36,853 nt of DNA from Bacteriovoracaceae bacterium (GTDB taxonomy: Bacteria > Bdellovibrionota > Bacteriovoracia > Bacteriovoracales > Bacteriovoracaceae): NCBI GenBank assembly GCA_947461145.1, contig CANHJD010000009.1, positions 1 through 36,853 on the forward strand, in the 5' to 3' direction. Below, in pieces: positions 25,575 to 34,262 of this stretch. Position numbers and translations under genes: made by a program. The number at the start of each line of letters is the position of its first letter. Within the stretch, counting starts at the first letter, position 1. The notes under the pieces were generated by a model. The model was not told the DNA's origin and searched no databases. It saw only the letters and a list, made by a program, of their open reading frames with translations.

Positions 25575-27521
25575 ATGTCAAAAGTAAGCACTATTCCAGT
25601 TAAGAAAGATATCCAATCGAAATCATATTTAAAGGGAATGCAAACCTATCTAGAGATGTATGAAAGGTCTTTAAAAGATCCCGATAATTTTTGGCTAGAA
25701 GCGGCAAGAGGGTTGGACTGGTTCTCTTTCCCAGATAAGGGAGGAGATGGAGATTTTGGCCGAGTTAATTATTCTTGGTTCTCTCATGGAAAGATTAATG
25801 CTTCTTACAATTGCCTAGATAGACATCTTGAAAAGAATTCATCAAAAACGGCCCTTATATGGGCGAAGGATGCGCCAGGTGAATACCTACACATCACTTA
25901 TCAAGAACTCTATGAAAATGTCTGCAGGCTTACAAATCTACTAGAGGCTCATGGAGTGAAAAAGGGTGACCGAGTTTGTATCTACTTGCCAATGATTCCA
26001 GAATTAACTTATTCAGTTCTTGCTTGTGCTCGAATTGGTGCAATTCATTCAGTTGTATTTGGAGGTTTTAGTGCAGAGTCTTTGCGTGGCAGAATCCAGG
26101 ATGCAGAATGCAGATTTGTCATCACGGCCAACGAGGGACTGAGAGGTGGAAAACCGATCTCTTTAAAGGCGATTGCTGATGAAGCTTTATTAGAGTGCCC
26201 CACCGTAGAAAAAATGCTTGTGGTTCAAAGAACTGTTACTACCGTTCCAATGTTGGAGGGAAGAGATCTTAATTACAGCGAAGAGATTAAGAAATTTCGT
26301 CCAGTCGCTCCTTGTGCACATATGGATGCAGAAGATCCACTATTTATTCTTTACACTTCTGGCTCTACTGGAAAACCAAAAGGTGTTTTGCATACAACTG
26401 GTGGCTATCTCACTTACGCTTCTTTTACTCATAAATATGTTTTTGACTGCCACCCAGAGGACATTTATTTTTGTACAGCAGATGTTGGTTGGGTCACAGG
26501 GCATTCCTATGTTGTTTATGGTCCTCTCGCCAATGGGGCAACGAGTGTATTATTTGAATCCATTCCGACTTATTCAGATGCCGGCCGCTATTGGCATATT
26601 GTCCAAGATTTAGGTGTTAATATTTTTTATACTGCTCCCACAGCTCTTCGAACATTGGCCCAATTTGGTGATTCTTTTGTGAAAAAATATGATCGCTCCT
26701 CCTTGCGGATTTTGGGCACAGTTGGTGAACCAATCAACCCTGAAATCTGGAAATGGTATCATGATGTGGTAGGTGAAGGTCGTTGCGATATTGTTGATAC
26801 TTGGTGGCAAACAGAGACTGGTGGGATTTTAATTACACCTATACCTGGAGTTACGCCAACGAAACCAGGTTCTGCGACGTTACCCTTTTTTGGTGTTCGG
26901 CCAATTATAGTAAAACCTGAAACAGGTGAAGAGTTGAAAGGAAATGCGATAGAAGGTGCCCTTTGCATCAAGAGTTCGTGGCCGGGACAAGCCAGGACAA
27001 TTTATAAAGATCATGCAAGATTTGTGGAAACATATTTTACGCAATATCCAGGTCTTTATTTTACCGGTGATGGATGTCGAAGAGATGAAGATGGCTATTA
27101 TTGGATTACTGGGCGAATTGATGATGTTTTAAATGTCTCTGGTCACCGCTTAGGTACTGCAGAGATCGAAAGTGCTCTAATGGAGCACGATGAAATAGCT
27201 GAAGCGGCTGTCGTTGGAATGCCCCATGATATAAAAGGTGTAGGCATCTATGCTTATGTCATTCTGTATAAAGAGCAAGAAGTCTCGCATGAGATGATTG
27301 AAAGTATAAAAGATGTCGTTAGAAATAAGATTGGAAGATTTGCGGCACCAGATATGATTCATATTACAAAGGGACTTCCCAAGACTAGGTCCGGAAAAGT
27401 TATGAGAAGAATCTTGAGAAAAATTGCTTCAAGCGAATACGAAGGTCTGGGAGATATTTCAACTCTTGCTGATCCTAGTGTCGTTCAAACGCTAGTGAAT
27501 GAACATAAAACCATAAAATGA
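25575..27521 (+). CDS. acs: Acetyl-CoA synthetase
   Basis: 648 residues, full length for the family. Converts acetate, ATP and CoA to acetyl-CoA via acetyl-AMP. The AMP-binding motif is [14 protein letters not shown], the central motif is DTWWQTETG, and the C-terminal catalytic K608 lies in TRSGKVMRR. That lysine is the one controlled by acetylation in Salmonella and E. coli Acs (K609). RBS AAAGGA lies about 9 nt before the ATG. It is divergent from the CarH-like regulator and ends in a strong bidirectional hairpin. It feeds acetyl-CoA to the thiolase and beta-oxidation pool encoded later in the window. Confidence 0.97.
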   Translation: MSKVSTIPVKKDIQSKSYLKGMQTYLEMYERSLKDPDNFWLEAARGLDWFSFPDKGGDGDFGRVNYSWFSHGKINASYNCLDRHLEKNSSKTALIWAKDAPGEYLHITYQELYENVCRLTNLLEAHGVKKGDRVCIYLPMIPELTYSVLACARIGAIHSVVFGGFSAESLRGRIQDAECRFVITANEGLRGGKPISLKAIADEALLECPTVEKMLVVQRTVTTVPMLEGRDLNYSEEIKKFRPVAPCAHMDAEDPLFILYTSGSTGKPKGVLHTTGGYLTYASFTHKYVFDCHPEDIYFCTADVGWVTGHSYVVYGPLANGATSVLFESIPTYSDAGRYWHIVQDLGVNIFYTAPTALRTLAQFGDSFVKKYDRSSLRILGTVGEPINPEIWKWYHDVVGEGRCDIVDTWWQTETGGILITPIPGVTPTKPGSATLPFFGVRPIIVKPETGEELKGNAIEGALCIKSSWPGQARTIYKDHARFVETYFTQYPGLYFTGDGCRRDEDGYYWITGRIDDVLNVSGHRLGTAEIESALMEHDEIAEAAVVGMPHDIKGVGIYAYVILYKEQEVSHEMIESIKDVVRNKIGRFAAPDMIHITKGLPKTRSGKVMRRILRKIASSEYEGLGDISTLADPSVVQTLVNEHKTIK

Positions 27522-27554
27522 AATAAGTGGCCCTCATTTGAGGGCCATTTATTT
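27521..27554. terminator. Bidirectional terminator between acs and the TPM gene
   Basis: GTGGCCCTC pairs with GAGGGCCA across a small ATTT loop, extended by AAATAA and TTATTT flanks. The A-rich and T-rich sides make it usable on both strands. It overlaps the last base of the acs stop codon. Confidence 0.88.
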
Positions 27555-28185
27555 AGTTAATCATAAAATGGATTGTATCAGATAGTTCCGAAGGGGGAAT
27601 TTCTGTGACCTTGCCCCCAAAATCTTTTAAAATCTTCTTTTCTAGTCTCTCAATACTATGAATCAGCCCAAGGCCCACATTCCCTGTTCTGAAATGTGTT
27701 TTCATCAAATTAATTAATTCATCAAGCTCGGATTGAGTTATTTCTGATTTTAGCTTTTCATCAATGAGTAATTGAATATTTTTTTCAAGAGTTGAAATCA
27801 TAATCATCACTGTTACTTTGTGAGAAACTTTTGAGGTCCCTAGAGTATGAAAGTATTCGATAGCTTTCTCTCTGCATTCTCTTTGAACTTCCCAAGAACT
27901 AAGTGCCAAGCGCTTTGCCCACGGAAATCTTCCCAAAGAAGTCATTAAAACAGAGAGGAGAAAGAATCCAACCGGCCACAGCCACGCATGATTAAGTTCA
28001 AAATAATAACTGAATATGATTGAAATAAGAAATGCAGCGACAAGTCCAAATCGCCACGATGCACCCGGATATGGATCTGAAGCATTCGTTACAACAATAA
28101 GAAGTTCGCAACCAGTACTATTTTCAAATTGCTTTAGTCTTTCTTCAACAAGTTTTACATCTTCTTGAATTAAAATATTTCTCAT
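27553..28185 (-). CDS. TPM-domain membrane protein
   Basis: 210 residues without signal peptide. The first part (CELLIVVTNASDPYPG) and the later TSKVSHKVTVMIMISTLEKNIQLL block match a TPM (DUF477) domain split by a two-helix membrane hairpin at about 47-85. The C-terminal helix pair is typical of these short TPM proteins. ATG overlaps the stop of the upstream TPM gene by one base (TAATG), showing translational coupling. It acts with LemA and the longer TPM protein at the inner membrane. The biochemical role of this group is poorly defined, with suggested involvement in photosystem repair in plants and envelope homeostasis in bacteria. Confidence 0.85.
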   Translation of the reverse strand: MRNILIQEDVKLVEERLKQFENSTGCELLIVVTNASDPYPGASWRFGLVAAFLISIIFSYYFELNHAWLWPVGFFLLSVLMTSLGRFPWAKRLALSSWEVQRECREKAIEYFHTLGTSKVSHKVTVMIMISTLEKNIQLLIDEKLKSEITQSELDELINLMKTHFRTGNVGLGLIHSIERLEKKILKDFGGKVTEIPPSELSDTIHFMIN

Positions 28186-29051
28186 TACCAGTCTCCTGAA
28201 GAGCCACCGCCAGAAAATCCACCGCCCCCGCCGCTCCAGCCACCACCGCCACTACTACCACCAAATCCACCACCACCGTAGTGACCATGACCTGAGCTCG
28301 ATGCAATGGCATAAAGAAGATTATGTAATCCGATTATTCCAATAAAAAGTCCCATAAGGAAGATGAAGCCAATAAGAGCGAGACTAGCAAGTCCAAAAAA
28401 GAAGCCCACACCAGCAAAGCCAACACCTGTGAAAATCCCTCTGGCAAAGGGTTTATCCTGGAGAAACATCTGGGCCAAAATAATAATTCCAATAATAAAT
28501 GGGAAGGCGAAGATCAAAGACGAAGGGATCTTAATCTGGCGGTGAGGCGCGCGCCTTACATAGCTCTGACCTTGTTCCAATTGTATATTGAACTTACTTG
28601 CTACATCCTGCATGACAAGTCTCAATCCGGCATGAAACTTACCTTCTTTAAAATAGGGTTTCAAAACTTGATTGATGTATTGATTCGCTTCGTAATCGGT
28701 TATTTCTCCCTCAATTCCATTTCCAACTTCGATGCGCATTTTGCGCTCTTGCTTGGCGATAACAATCAGCAGACCATTATCTTTATCCTTTGTACCTAAC
28801 TGCCATTTCTCGCCAACCCGAATTGAGAATTCCTCAATCTCGTTTCCCTGCAAGTCATTAACCGTAAAGATAGTGATCTGAGGTCCTTGATGAGTATTGA
28901 TCTCATACGCAAGTTGACTTAAATCTTCTCTTTCCGCTTCTGATAAAAAGTTCGCCTCATCCATCACAGGCGAGCGTAGGGCGGGGATCTGAATCTCAGC
29001 TCCCCACACAGAAAAGGAAAAAAATAAAAAGAATATTAAAAAGGCGCGCAC
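28185..29051 (-). CDS. TPM-domain protein with Gly-rich tail (YgcG-like)
   Basis: 288 residues. The start is GTG at 29051, overlapping the lemA stop (TAGTG), with signal peptide MRAFLIFFLFFSFSVWG. The TPM domain (about 25-165) includes FLSEAEREDLSQLAYEI and KDNGLLIVIAKQERKMRIEVG. Two or three membrane helices (about 177-250) and a strongly Gly/Ser-rich tail with GGGGF and GGGSSGDW (about 259-288) complete the YgcG layout. It lacks a good ribosome-binding site and depends on coupling to lemA. Confidence 0.93.
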   Translation of the reverse strand: MRAFLIFFLFFSFSVWGAEIQIPALRSPVMDEANFLSEAEREDLSQLAYEINTHQGPQITIFTVNDLQGNEIEEFSIRVGEKWQLGTKDKDNGLLIVIAKQERKMRIEVGNGIEGEITDYEANQYINQVLKPYFKEGKFHAGLRLVMQDVASKFNIQLEQGQSYVRRAPHRQIKIPSSLIFAFPFIIGIIILAQMFLQDKPFARGIFTGVGFAGVGFFFGLASLALIGFIFLMGLFIGIIGLHNLLYAIASSSGHGHYGGGGFGGSSGGGGWSGGGGGFSGGGSSGDW

Positions 29052-29623
29052 TAGAATTTTACTTGAGGAGTTTGTTGTTCAGCTTCAGTTGCAGTGAACT
29101 GAGGCTTCTTCTCAAAGTGATGAACCATAGAATTTGTTAGGCTTGTTGGAAAAACAGTAACGAGATTGTTAAATTCTTGAATTGTCTCAATATAACGTCT
29201 GCGAGCAATTGCAATACGATTTTCTGTTCCCTCTAGTTGTGCCTGAAGGCTTTGAAAATTTGAATTTGCTTTCAAGTCAGGATATTTCTCCGAAACAACC
29301 ATGAGTCGACCAAGAGCTTGAGAGAGTTCACCTTGAGCGGCTTGAAACTTTTTCATCGTTTCAGGATTTAAATCTTTAGCGTCAACATTGACTGAAGTCG
29401 CCTTTGCTCTTGCTGAGATGACACCCTCAAGAGTTTCTTTTTCGTGACCCGCATATCCTTTAACTGTTTCAACCAAGTTAGGAATAAGGTCGGCCCGTCG
29501 TTTATATTGGTTTTGAACTTCGGCCCAACTTGCTTCAACTGCATTATTTGCAGTAGGAATCGATTGAAGTCCACATGAGACAAGAAAAAGGGAAACAAAA
29601 AGGACAAGTATTGATGATTTCAT
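29051..29623 (-). CDS. lemA: LemA-family lipoprotein
   Basis: 190 residues. The family motif NQYKRRADLIPNLVETVKGY, a four-helix bundle and the segment ENRIAIARRRYIETIQEFN are diagnostic. The N-terminus here is a lipobox (FLVSC17) where many LemA proteins have a plain membrane anchor. GGAG lies about 7 nt before the ATG. First gene of a lemA-ygcG-TPM operon with 1 nt overlaps. The rpsT terminator lies only 18 nt upstream, so lemA is either read through from rpsT or has a promoter inside that terminator region. Confidence 0.95.
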   Translation of the reverse strand: MKSSILVLFVSLFLVSCGLQSIPTANNAVEASWAEVQNQYKRRADLIPNLVETVKGYAGHEKETLEGVISARAKATSVNVDAKDLNPETMKKFQAAQGELSQALGRLMVVSEKYPDLKANSNFQSLQAQLEGTENRIAIARRRYIETIQEFNNLVTVFPTSLTNSMVHHFEKKPQFTATEAEQQTPQVKF

Positions 29624-29640
29624 GAAATCTCCGTAAAAAT

Positions 29641-29674
29641 AAAAAAGCCCAAAGTATTATTCATACTTTGGGCT
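29641..29674 (-). terminator. Intrinsic terminator of rpsT
   Basis: A perfect 12 bp stem (AGCCCAAAGTAT and its complement) with a 5-base loop, followed by a T-run on the minus strand. It lies 34 nt past the rpsT stop and 18 nt before the lemA start. Confidence 0.9.
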
Positions 29675-29707
29675 CAATTTTCATTTAATCAAGTGCCTAT
29701 TGGCAAA

Positions 29708-29971
29708 TTATTTAAGAGCAGCTACGGCTTTAGTTAGGCGGCTTGTCTTACGAGATGCCGTCTTCTTTTTCATTGCTGGTGATTTAGCAAGTTTTGCTAA
29801 AAGAGACTGAGCTTTTGAAAGAAGGGTCTTTGCAGTAGTTTTGTCACCACTTGCAATTGCTTCTCTTAAAGCTTTTACAGCTGTACGAGATTTAGCTGTT
29901 TTTGTCTTATTCGTCATACGACGGTTTTTTTCTTGTTTTGCTCTTTTAACTGACGATTTGTGATTGGCCAC
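29708..29971 (-). CDS. rpsT: 30S ribosomal protein S20
   Basis: 87 residues, the normal S20 length, beginning M-ANHKSSVKRAKQ and ending in Lys/Ala-rich helices. The start is GTG at 29971 and not the ATG two codons earlier at 29977. AGGAG lies 7 nt before the GTG but only 1 nt before the ATG, and only the GTG gives the canonical N-terminus. E. coli rpsT also has a non-AUG (UUG) start, tied to its autoregulation, so the weak start codon here may serve the same purpose. Binds 16S rRNA early in 30S assembly. Followed by a strong terminator. Confidence 0.96.
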   Translation of the reverse strand: MANHKSSVKRAKQEKNRRMTNKTKTAKSRTAVKALREAIASGDKTTAKTLLSKAQSLLAKLAKSPAMKKKTASRKTSRLTKAVAALK

Positions 29972-30011
29972 TTTCATTCTCCTAATGGTCGTTCATGAAA
30001 AATATTGCGAT

Positions 30012-30041
30012 GTTATAAACCAATTATATCCCTCATGGCAA
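30012..30041 (-). promoter_or_regulatory. Candidate rpsT promoter
   Basis: On the minus strand TTGCCA (5/6 to -35, 30041-30036), an 18 nt spacer and TATAAC (5/6 to -10, 30017-30012). The start point near 30005 leaves a leader of about 35 nt holding the AGGAG site. Confidence 0.5.
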
Positions 30042-30152
30042 GACTTGTGGTGGAGATTGTTTAAAATTCAAGCTCATACCTTTTGGCAAAAGACGAGTGT
30101 TGGGGTAGTTTTTTTGCACTTTATTTTATTTTTGGAACAGGGACTTTAACTT

Positions 30153-31010
30153 ATGAAAAACATACAACTCATTGGAATTGTTGGCGCTGGTCAGATGGGG
30201 AGAGGCATTGCTCAGGTTGCGGCCCAGACCGGATATGAGGTCATTCTTTTTGATGCTTTTAAAAATTCTCTAGATTTCGGGCATTCTTTTATTAAGACGC
30301 AGTTAGACAAAGGTGCTGAAAAAGGTAAATGGAGTTCGGATGATGCAGGAAAGGCTTATGCACGCATTAAACCAACTCTTGAATTAACGGACCTAAAAAA
30401 TTGTGACCTTGTTATAGAAGCAGCAACTGAAAAAAGAGATCTTAAATTTGATATTTTTAAAAAACTTGATGAAATTGTTAAACCAGAAGGGATCCTCGCT
30501 TCAAATACTTCCTCTATTTCAATTACAGAAATTGCGGCCAACACCAAGCGTGCTGATAAAATCGCCGGAATGCATTTTATGAATCCTGTTCCAGTCATGA
30601 AATTAGTTGAAGGAATTCGTGGTCTTGAAACTTCTGACGAGACTTTTAATACAGTTGCTGCTGTTTCAGAAAAAATGGGGAAGACATTTGTTCGTGCACA
30701 GGACTACCCGGGGTTTGCTGTTAATCGCATTCTCATGCCGATGATTAATGAGGCGGTTTATGCCCTTTATGAAGGAGTTGCTTCAGCTAAAGATATTGAT
30801 ACGGCGATGAAGCTTGGAACTAATCAACCAATGGGTCCACTTGAGTTGGCAGATTTTATTGGTCTAGATACGTGTCTTGCTATTATGAATGTACTTCATG
30901 ATGGCTTGGCCGATACTAAATATCGTCCGTGCCCACTTCTTCGCCAGTATGTTGCTGCAGGAAGATTCGGTCGTAAAAATGGAAAAGGATTTCATACTTA
31001 TGATAAGTAA
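30153..31010 (+). CDS. hbd: 3-hydroxyacyl-CoA (3-hydroxybutyryl-CoA) dehydrogenase
   Basis: 285 residues. The N-terminal NAD-binding site is IVGAGQMGRGIA at 9-20, with the catalytic H141 in GMHFMNPVPVMKLVE and the downstream GFAVNRILMP helix. Short single-function form, typical of Hbd/PaaH. Interconverts acetoacetyl-CoA and 3-hydroxybutyryl-CoA. The next gene begins inside its last codons (11 nt overlap), and bcd follows. The ribosome-binding site (AGGGAC) is weak. The preceding 175 bp hold the divergent rpsT promoter, and I see no convincing promoter for this strand. Confidence 0.95.
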   Translation: MKNIQLIGIVGAGQMGRGIAQVAAQTGYEVILFDAFKNSLDFGHSFIKTQLDKGAEKGKWSSDDAGKAYARIKPTLELTDLKNCDLVIEAATEKRDLKFDIFKKLDEIVKPEGILASNTSSISITEIAANTKRADKIAGMHFMNPVPVMKLVEGIRGLETSDETFNTVAAVSEKMGKTFVRAQDYPGFAVNRILMPMINEAVYALYEGVASAKDIDTAMKLGTNQPMGPLELADFIGLDTCLAIMNVLHDGLADTKYRPCPLLRQYVAAGRFGRKNGKGFHTYDK

Positions 31011-31770
31011 TTTTGAAACACTGAGTTTTAGTGTTGTTGATGAAGTGGGAGTTCTCGTTGTTAACAGACCTGACAAGCTTAATGCTCTTAATATACAGGT
31101 TTTGAGAGAATTGAAGGGGGCTTTAACAGAATTAAAATCTGCTCCTATTAGAGGGCTTATTTTTACCGGAGAAGGGGAAAAGGCTTTTATTGCGGGTGCG
31201 GATATTGCAGAAATGGCGCCACTTGAGCCTGGAGAGGCCCTGGCCTTCTCTGAGTTAGGCCAGCTCGTTACTTTGGGTTTTGAAAGCTTACCTTATCCGA
31301 CAATAGCTTGTGTGAATGGCTTTGCTCTTGGGGGTGGATTTGAGATGAGTATGAGTTGTGATTTTATATTTGCTTCAAAAAATGCTGTTTTTGGTTTGCC
31401 TGAAGTAAAGCTTGGTCTTATTCCTGGCTTTGGGGGAACTCAAAGATTAATGAAAATTGTGGGAGAAAGACGGGCCAAGGAAATTATGTTTTCTGGTCGA
31501 AATGTCACTAGCGATGAAGCAAAAAATCTCGGAATTGCACTTGAAGTCTATGCCGATAAAGCTCAGCTTATGAGTGAGGCGCAAAACTGGTTTAAAACCA
31601 CATTAAAAAATTCTTCTGTCGCTATTTTTAAAGCAAAATCTGTTATGGGTCAGGGACTCATTGAAGAGAGAAAAATGTTCGGTGATCTTTTTCAAACAGA
31701 GGATATGGTCGAAGGCACAACTGCATTTTTAGAAAAACGAAAAGCTCAATTTAAAGGAAAAATCCTATGA
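31000..31770 (+). CDS. crt: Enoyl-CoA hydratase (crotonase)
   Basis: 256 residues from the ATG at 31000; the longer open frame would add about 37 residues lying inside hbd, and that is not the family N-terminus. Oxyanion-hole motif AGADIAEM at about 66-73, catalytic Glu E115 in GGGFEMSMSCD and E135 in LPEVKLGLIPGFGGTQR. Hydrates crotonyl-CoA to 3-hydroxybutyryl-CoA. Overlaps hbd by 11 nt and bcd by 4 nt (ATGA), so the three are translated together. Confidence 0.94.
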   Translation: MISNFETLSFSVVDEVGVLVVNRPDKLNALNIQVLRELKGALTELKSAPIRGLIFTGEGEKAFIAGADIAEMAPLEPGEALAFSELGQLVTLGFESLPYPTIACVNGFALGGGFEMSMSCDFIFASKNAVFGLPEVKLGLIPGFGGTQRLMKIVGERRAKEIMFSGRNVTSDEAKNLGIALEVYADKAQLMSEAQNWFKTTLKNSSVAIFKAKSVMGQGLIEERKMFGDLFQTEDMVEGTTAFLEKRKAQFKGKIL

Positions 31771-32909
31771 TTCTTGATGATAAATATAAAGAAATTCGCG
31801 ACATGATTAAGAAGTTTTCTGACTCTGAAGTTGCACCCTTAGCAATGCAAATTGATCATGAAGGGAAAATACCCCCAGAGCTTATTGGCAAGCTCGCTGA
31901 AAATGGGTTTCTTGGCTCTTATGTTCCGGAAGAGTACGGTGGTGCTGGACTTGATTACATGTCTTATTCAATCCTTGTAGAAGAAATTTCTCGCAACTGT
32001 GCCTCTACCGGAGTTCTTATTTCTGCTCATACTTCTCTAGCAGTTTGGCCAATTTTAAATTTTGGTACTGAAGCTCAAAAGCAAAAATATCTTCCAAAAA
32101 TGGCTTCCGGAGAATGGATTGGCTGCTTCTGTCTATCTGAACCTAATGCTGGATCTGACGCTGGATCGTTAACGACATTTGCAGAGGATAAAGGTGATCA
32201 TTGGGAAATTAACGGTGTAAAAAACTGGATTACTAATGGAAAAGAAGCTTCGGTTTGTATCGTTTTTGCTAAAACAAAAAAGACGCCAGACTATAAAGGA
32301 ATCTCAGTATTTATTGTTGAAACTTCTTCCCCAGGATTCTCAATTATTAAAATTGAAGACAAGTTAGGAATTAAAGGGTCTTCCACGGCCCAATTGGCCT
32401 TTGATAAAGTGAAAGTACCTAAGGATGCACTTCTTGGTGATCTTGAAAAAGGTTTTAGAGTCGCCATGGCAACATTGGATGGTGGAAGAATTGGAATCGC
32501 TGCTCAGGCCCTGGGAATTGCTCAGGGAGCTTTTGATTATGCAATTCGTTACACTAAGCAACGTGTTCAATTCGGCGCGCCCCTTTCTGATCTTCAAGGG
32601 GTTCAGTTCATGTTGGCCGATATGAGTACTAAAATTGGAGCCTCAAGACTTCTTATCTATCATGCTTCTGCCTTGAAAGATGCAGAGCAGCCATACTCAA
32701 AAGAGTCCGCTCAAGCGAAGCTTTTTGCTTCAGAATCGGCCATGTGGGTGACTACTAAAGCTATTCAGCTCTGCGGTGGAAATGGTTATACCAAAGAATA
32801 TCCGGTTGAAAGGTTTTTCAGAGATGCCAAAATTACCGAAATCTATGAGGGAACCTCTGAAGTACAGAGGATGGTGATTGCTGCCAACGAATTGAAGGCA
32901 ATTCACTAA
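31767..32909 (+). CDS. bcd: Short-chain acyl-CoA dehydrogenase
   Basis: 380 residues, the usual acyl-CoA dehydrogenase length. Family signatures are CFCLSEPNAGSDAGSL and the C-terminal EIYE361GTSEVQRMVI, with E361 as the catalytic base; the FAD site motif ITNG is also kept. Oxidises butyryl-CoA-type substrates, passing electrons to ETF, which is not encoded in this window. Last gene of the hbd-crt-bcd operon. No clear terminator follows; the next start is 100 bp away with its own strong ribosome-binding site. Confidence 0.94.
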   Translation: MILDDKYKEIRDMIKKFSDSEVAPLAMQIDHEGKIPPELIGKLAENGFLGSYVPEEYGGAGLDYMSYSILVEEISRNCASTGVLISAHTSLAVWPILNFGTEAQKQKYLPKMASGEWIGCFCLSEPNAGSDAGSLTTFAEDKGDHWEINGVKNWITNGKEASVCIVFAKTKKTPDYKGISVFIVETSSPGFSIIKIEDKLGIKGSSTAQLAFDKVKVPKDALLGDLEKGFRVAMATLDGGRIGIAAQALGIAQGAFDYAIRYTKQRVQFGAPLSDLQGVQFMLADMSTKIGASRLLIYHASALKDAEQPYSKESAQAKLFASESAMWVTTKAIQLCGGNGYTKEYPVERFFRDAKITEIYEGTSEVQRMVIAANELKAIH

Positions 32910-33008
32910 ATACCCCTCGTCAATGAGTGGAGCATTTGCTAGTGTATCCATTAATTTTGTTGGATAGATTGTAATTGTTTACTCGGTTATTTTTTTGAGG
33001 AGAAAATC

Positions 33009-34229
33009 ATGGCGAAAAAAAAGCCTGCTGTTAAAATGTCAGCTAAGAAACCTGTAGCTAAAACTGTAGCCAAAAAGCCTGCGAAAGCTGCTCCCAAAAA
33101 AGAAGTTAAAATGGCAAAAAAAGCCCCTGTCAAAAAAGCTGTAAAACCGGCCCCTAAATCAATTAAAGAAGCCGTTATGAAGTCTGCCGGCAAGCTTGTA
33201 AAAAAAGTTATGCCTAAAGTCCTCTCAAAAGAGCAGTTAAAAAAACAAAAAGAAAAAGAAATAAAAGATAAAAAAGTTTCGGCTTCCAAAGATAAGGCGA
33301 TGTTGGCAAAAGAGAAGGCCCTTGCTGCAAAAGAAGCAGTAAAGCAAAAAGCTCTTTTAGCTAAGGACAAGGTTAAATCTGAAGCTGATAAGAAGAAAGC
33401 TAAAGAGCAGGAAAAGAAAGATAAAGAAGCAGCCAAGCTTCAGGCGCAAAAAGATAAAGAGAAAGCAAAACTACAGGCGAAAGCTCTAAAAGAAGATGCT
33501 AAAAAAGCTAAGAAGGGTGGAAAAAAATCCTCTGAAGAAGATGATGATGAGGATATTGAGCTTGGACCAGATGATGAACCTGCATTTGGTGAAGAGCGTA
33601 CAGCTCGCAAAAATGAAGATGATGATATTGATGAGTTTGAAGAAGATTATAAAAAATCTAAAGCCGCTAAAAAGTCAGGAAAAAAAGCCTACGAAGAAGA
33701 TGAAGTTCAAGTCGATATTTTTGAGGCAAAGCCAACAAAAAAATATACCAATGCGATACTGGCCGATCTTGAAAACAAAATTGCTGACGAGATTGCTGAG
33801 CTAAGAGAGCATTTTAATTGGAAAGAAATTGCTGAATCAATCGGAACTATGGATTTTTTCATTGATCCAAAGAATGATGAGTGTATTGAAAAAGGCTGTG
33901 ACAACATCCGAACGACACAAAGTTACTGTCGCCTTCACTACATCAGGAATCAGAAAACAATTCAGAAAAAACGCGAGATTTTAAAAGAGGGCAAGCTTCA
34001 AGAATATATTGAAGAACTCATTTCTAAATATCCTCCAAAGTATATCGAAGCTCTTTTATCTGATCTTTCTGACGACAAAGAATTCTATAAAGTTCTCAAT
34101 GAACTAAATATTACTTCTGAGTTTGATTTTGAAGAAGAAGATTTTGAAAATGTGGCAGACGATGACGATTCTGATGACGACATCGGAATTGAAACCATCT
34201 CTGGTTCAATGAGATACGAAGACGAATAA
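33009..34229 (+). CDS. Histone-H1-like Lys-rich protein with acidic middle and Cys3-His motif
   Basis: 406 residues, RBS GAGGAG 7 nt before ATG. Part 1 (about 1-60) is a Lys/Ala/Pro-rich tail like histone H1 or AlgP. Part 2 (about 75-175) is a highly charged Lys-rich helix. Part 3 (about 176-250) is strongly acidic (EEDDDEDIELGPDDE and similar). Part 4 (about 255-406) is a folded-looking domain with C292-x4-C297-x9-C307-x2-H310 inside DECIEKGC to SYCRLHY, a likely zinc site resembling small Cys/His motifs of phage and HNH-type proteins. It ends in an acidic tail. Probably binds DNA or RNA; function unknown. Terminated by a strong hairpin. Confidence 0.8.
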   Translation: MAKKKPAVKMSAKKPVAKTVAKKPAKAAPKKEVKMAKKAPVKKAVKPAPKSIKEAVMKSAGKLVKKVMPKVLSKEQLKKQKEKEIKDKKVSASKDKAMLAKEKALAAKEAVKQKALLAKDKVKSEADKKKAKEQEKKDKEAAKLQAQKDKEKAKLQAKALKEDAKKAKKGGKKSSEEDDDEDIELGPDDEPAFGEERTARKNEDDDIDEFEEDYKKSKAAKKSGKKAYEEDEVQVDIFEAKPTKKYTNAILADLENKIADEIAELREHFNWKEIAESIGTMDFFIDPKNDECIEKGCDNIRTTQSYCRLHYIRNQKTIQKKREILKEGKLQEYIEELISKYPPKYIEALLSDLSDDKEFYKVLNELNITSEFDFEEEDFENVADDDDSDDDIGIETISGSMRYEDE

Positions 34230-34259
34230 AAAAAGCCCCTCGAAAGAGGGGCTTTTTTT
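34228..34259. terminator. Bidirectional terminator after the H1-like gene
   Basis: A 14 bp perfect stem (A7-GCCCCTC with its complement GAGGGGC-T7) closed by a GAAA tetraloop. The A/T flanks suit both the H1-like gene and the convergent gene ending at 34263. Confidence 0.95.
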
Positions 34260-34262
34260 TTG

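Noticed and set aside
28193-28290. Low-complexity CCACC-rich tract as a repeat element
   Set aside because: It is the coding sequence of the Gly/Ser-rich tail of the YgcG-like TPM protein, a known family feature.
29964-30149. Short plus-strand open frame between rpsT and hbd
   Set aside because: It overlaps the rpsT start and its likely promoter, has no ribosome-binding site, and its Trp/Phe-rich translation looks like chance.
32987-33436. Ala/Phe-rich open frame on the minus strand opposite the H1-like gene
   Set aside because: It is the antisense of Lys/Ala-rich codons, which gives long open Phe/Leu/Ala strings by chance. The plus-strand gene has a strong ribosome-binding site and terminator.
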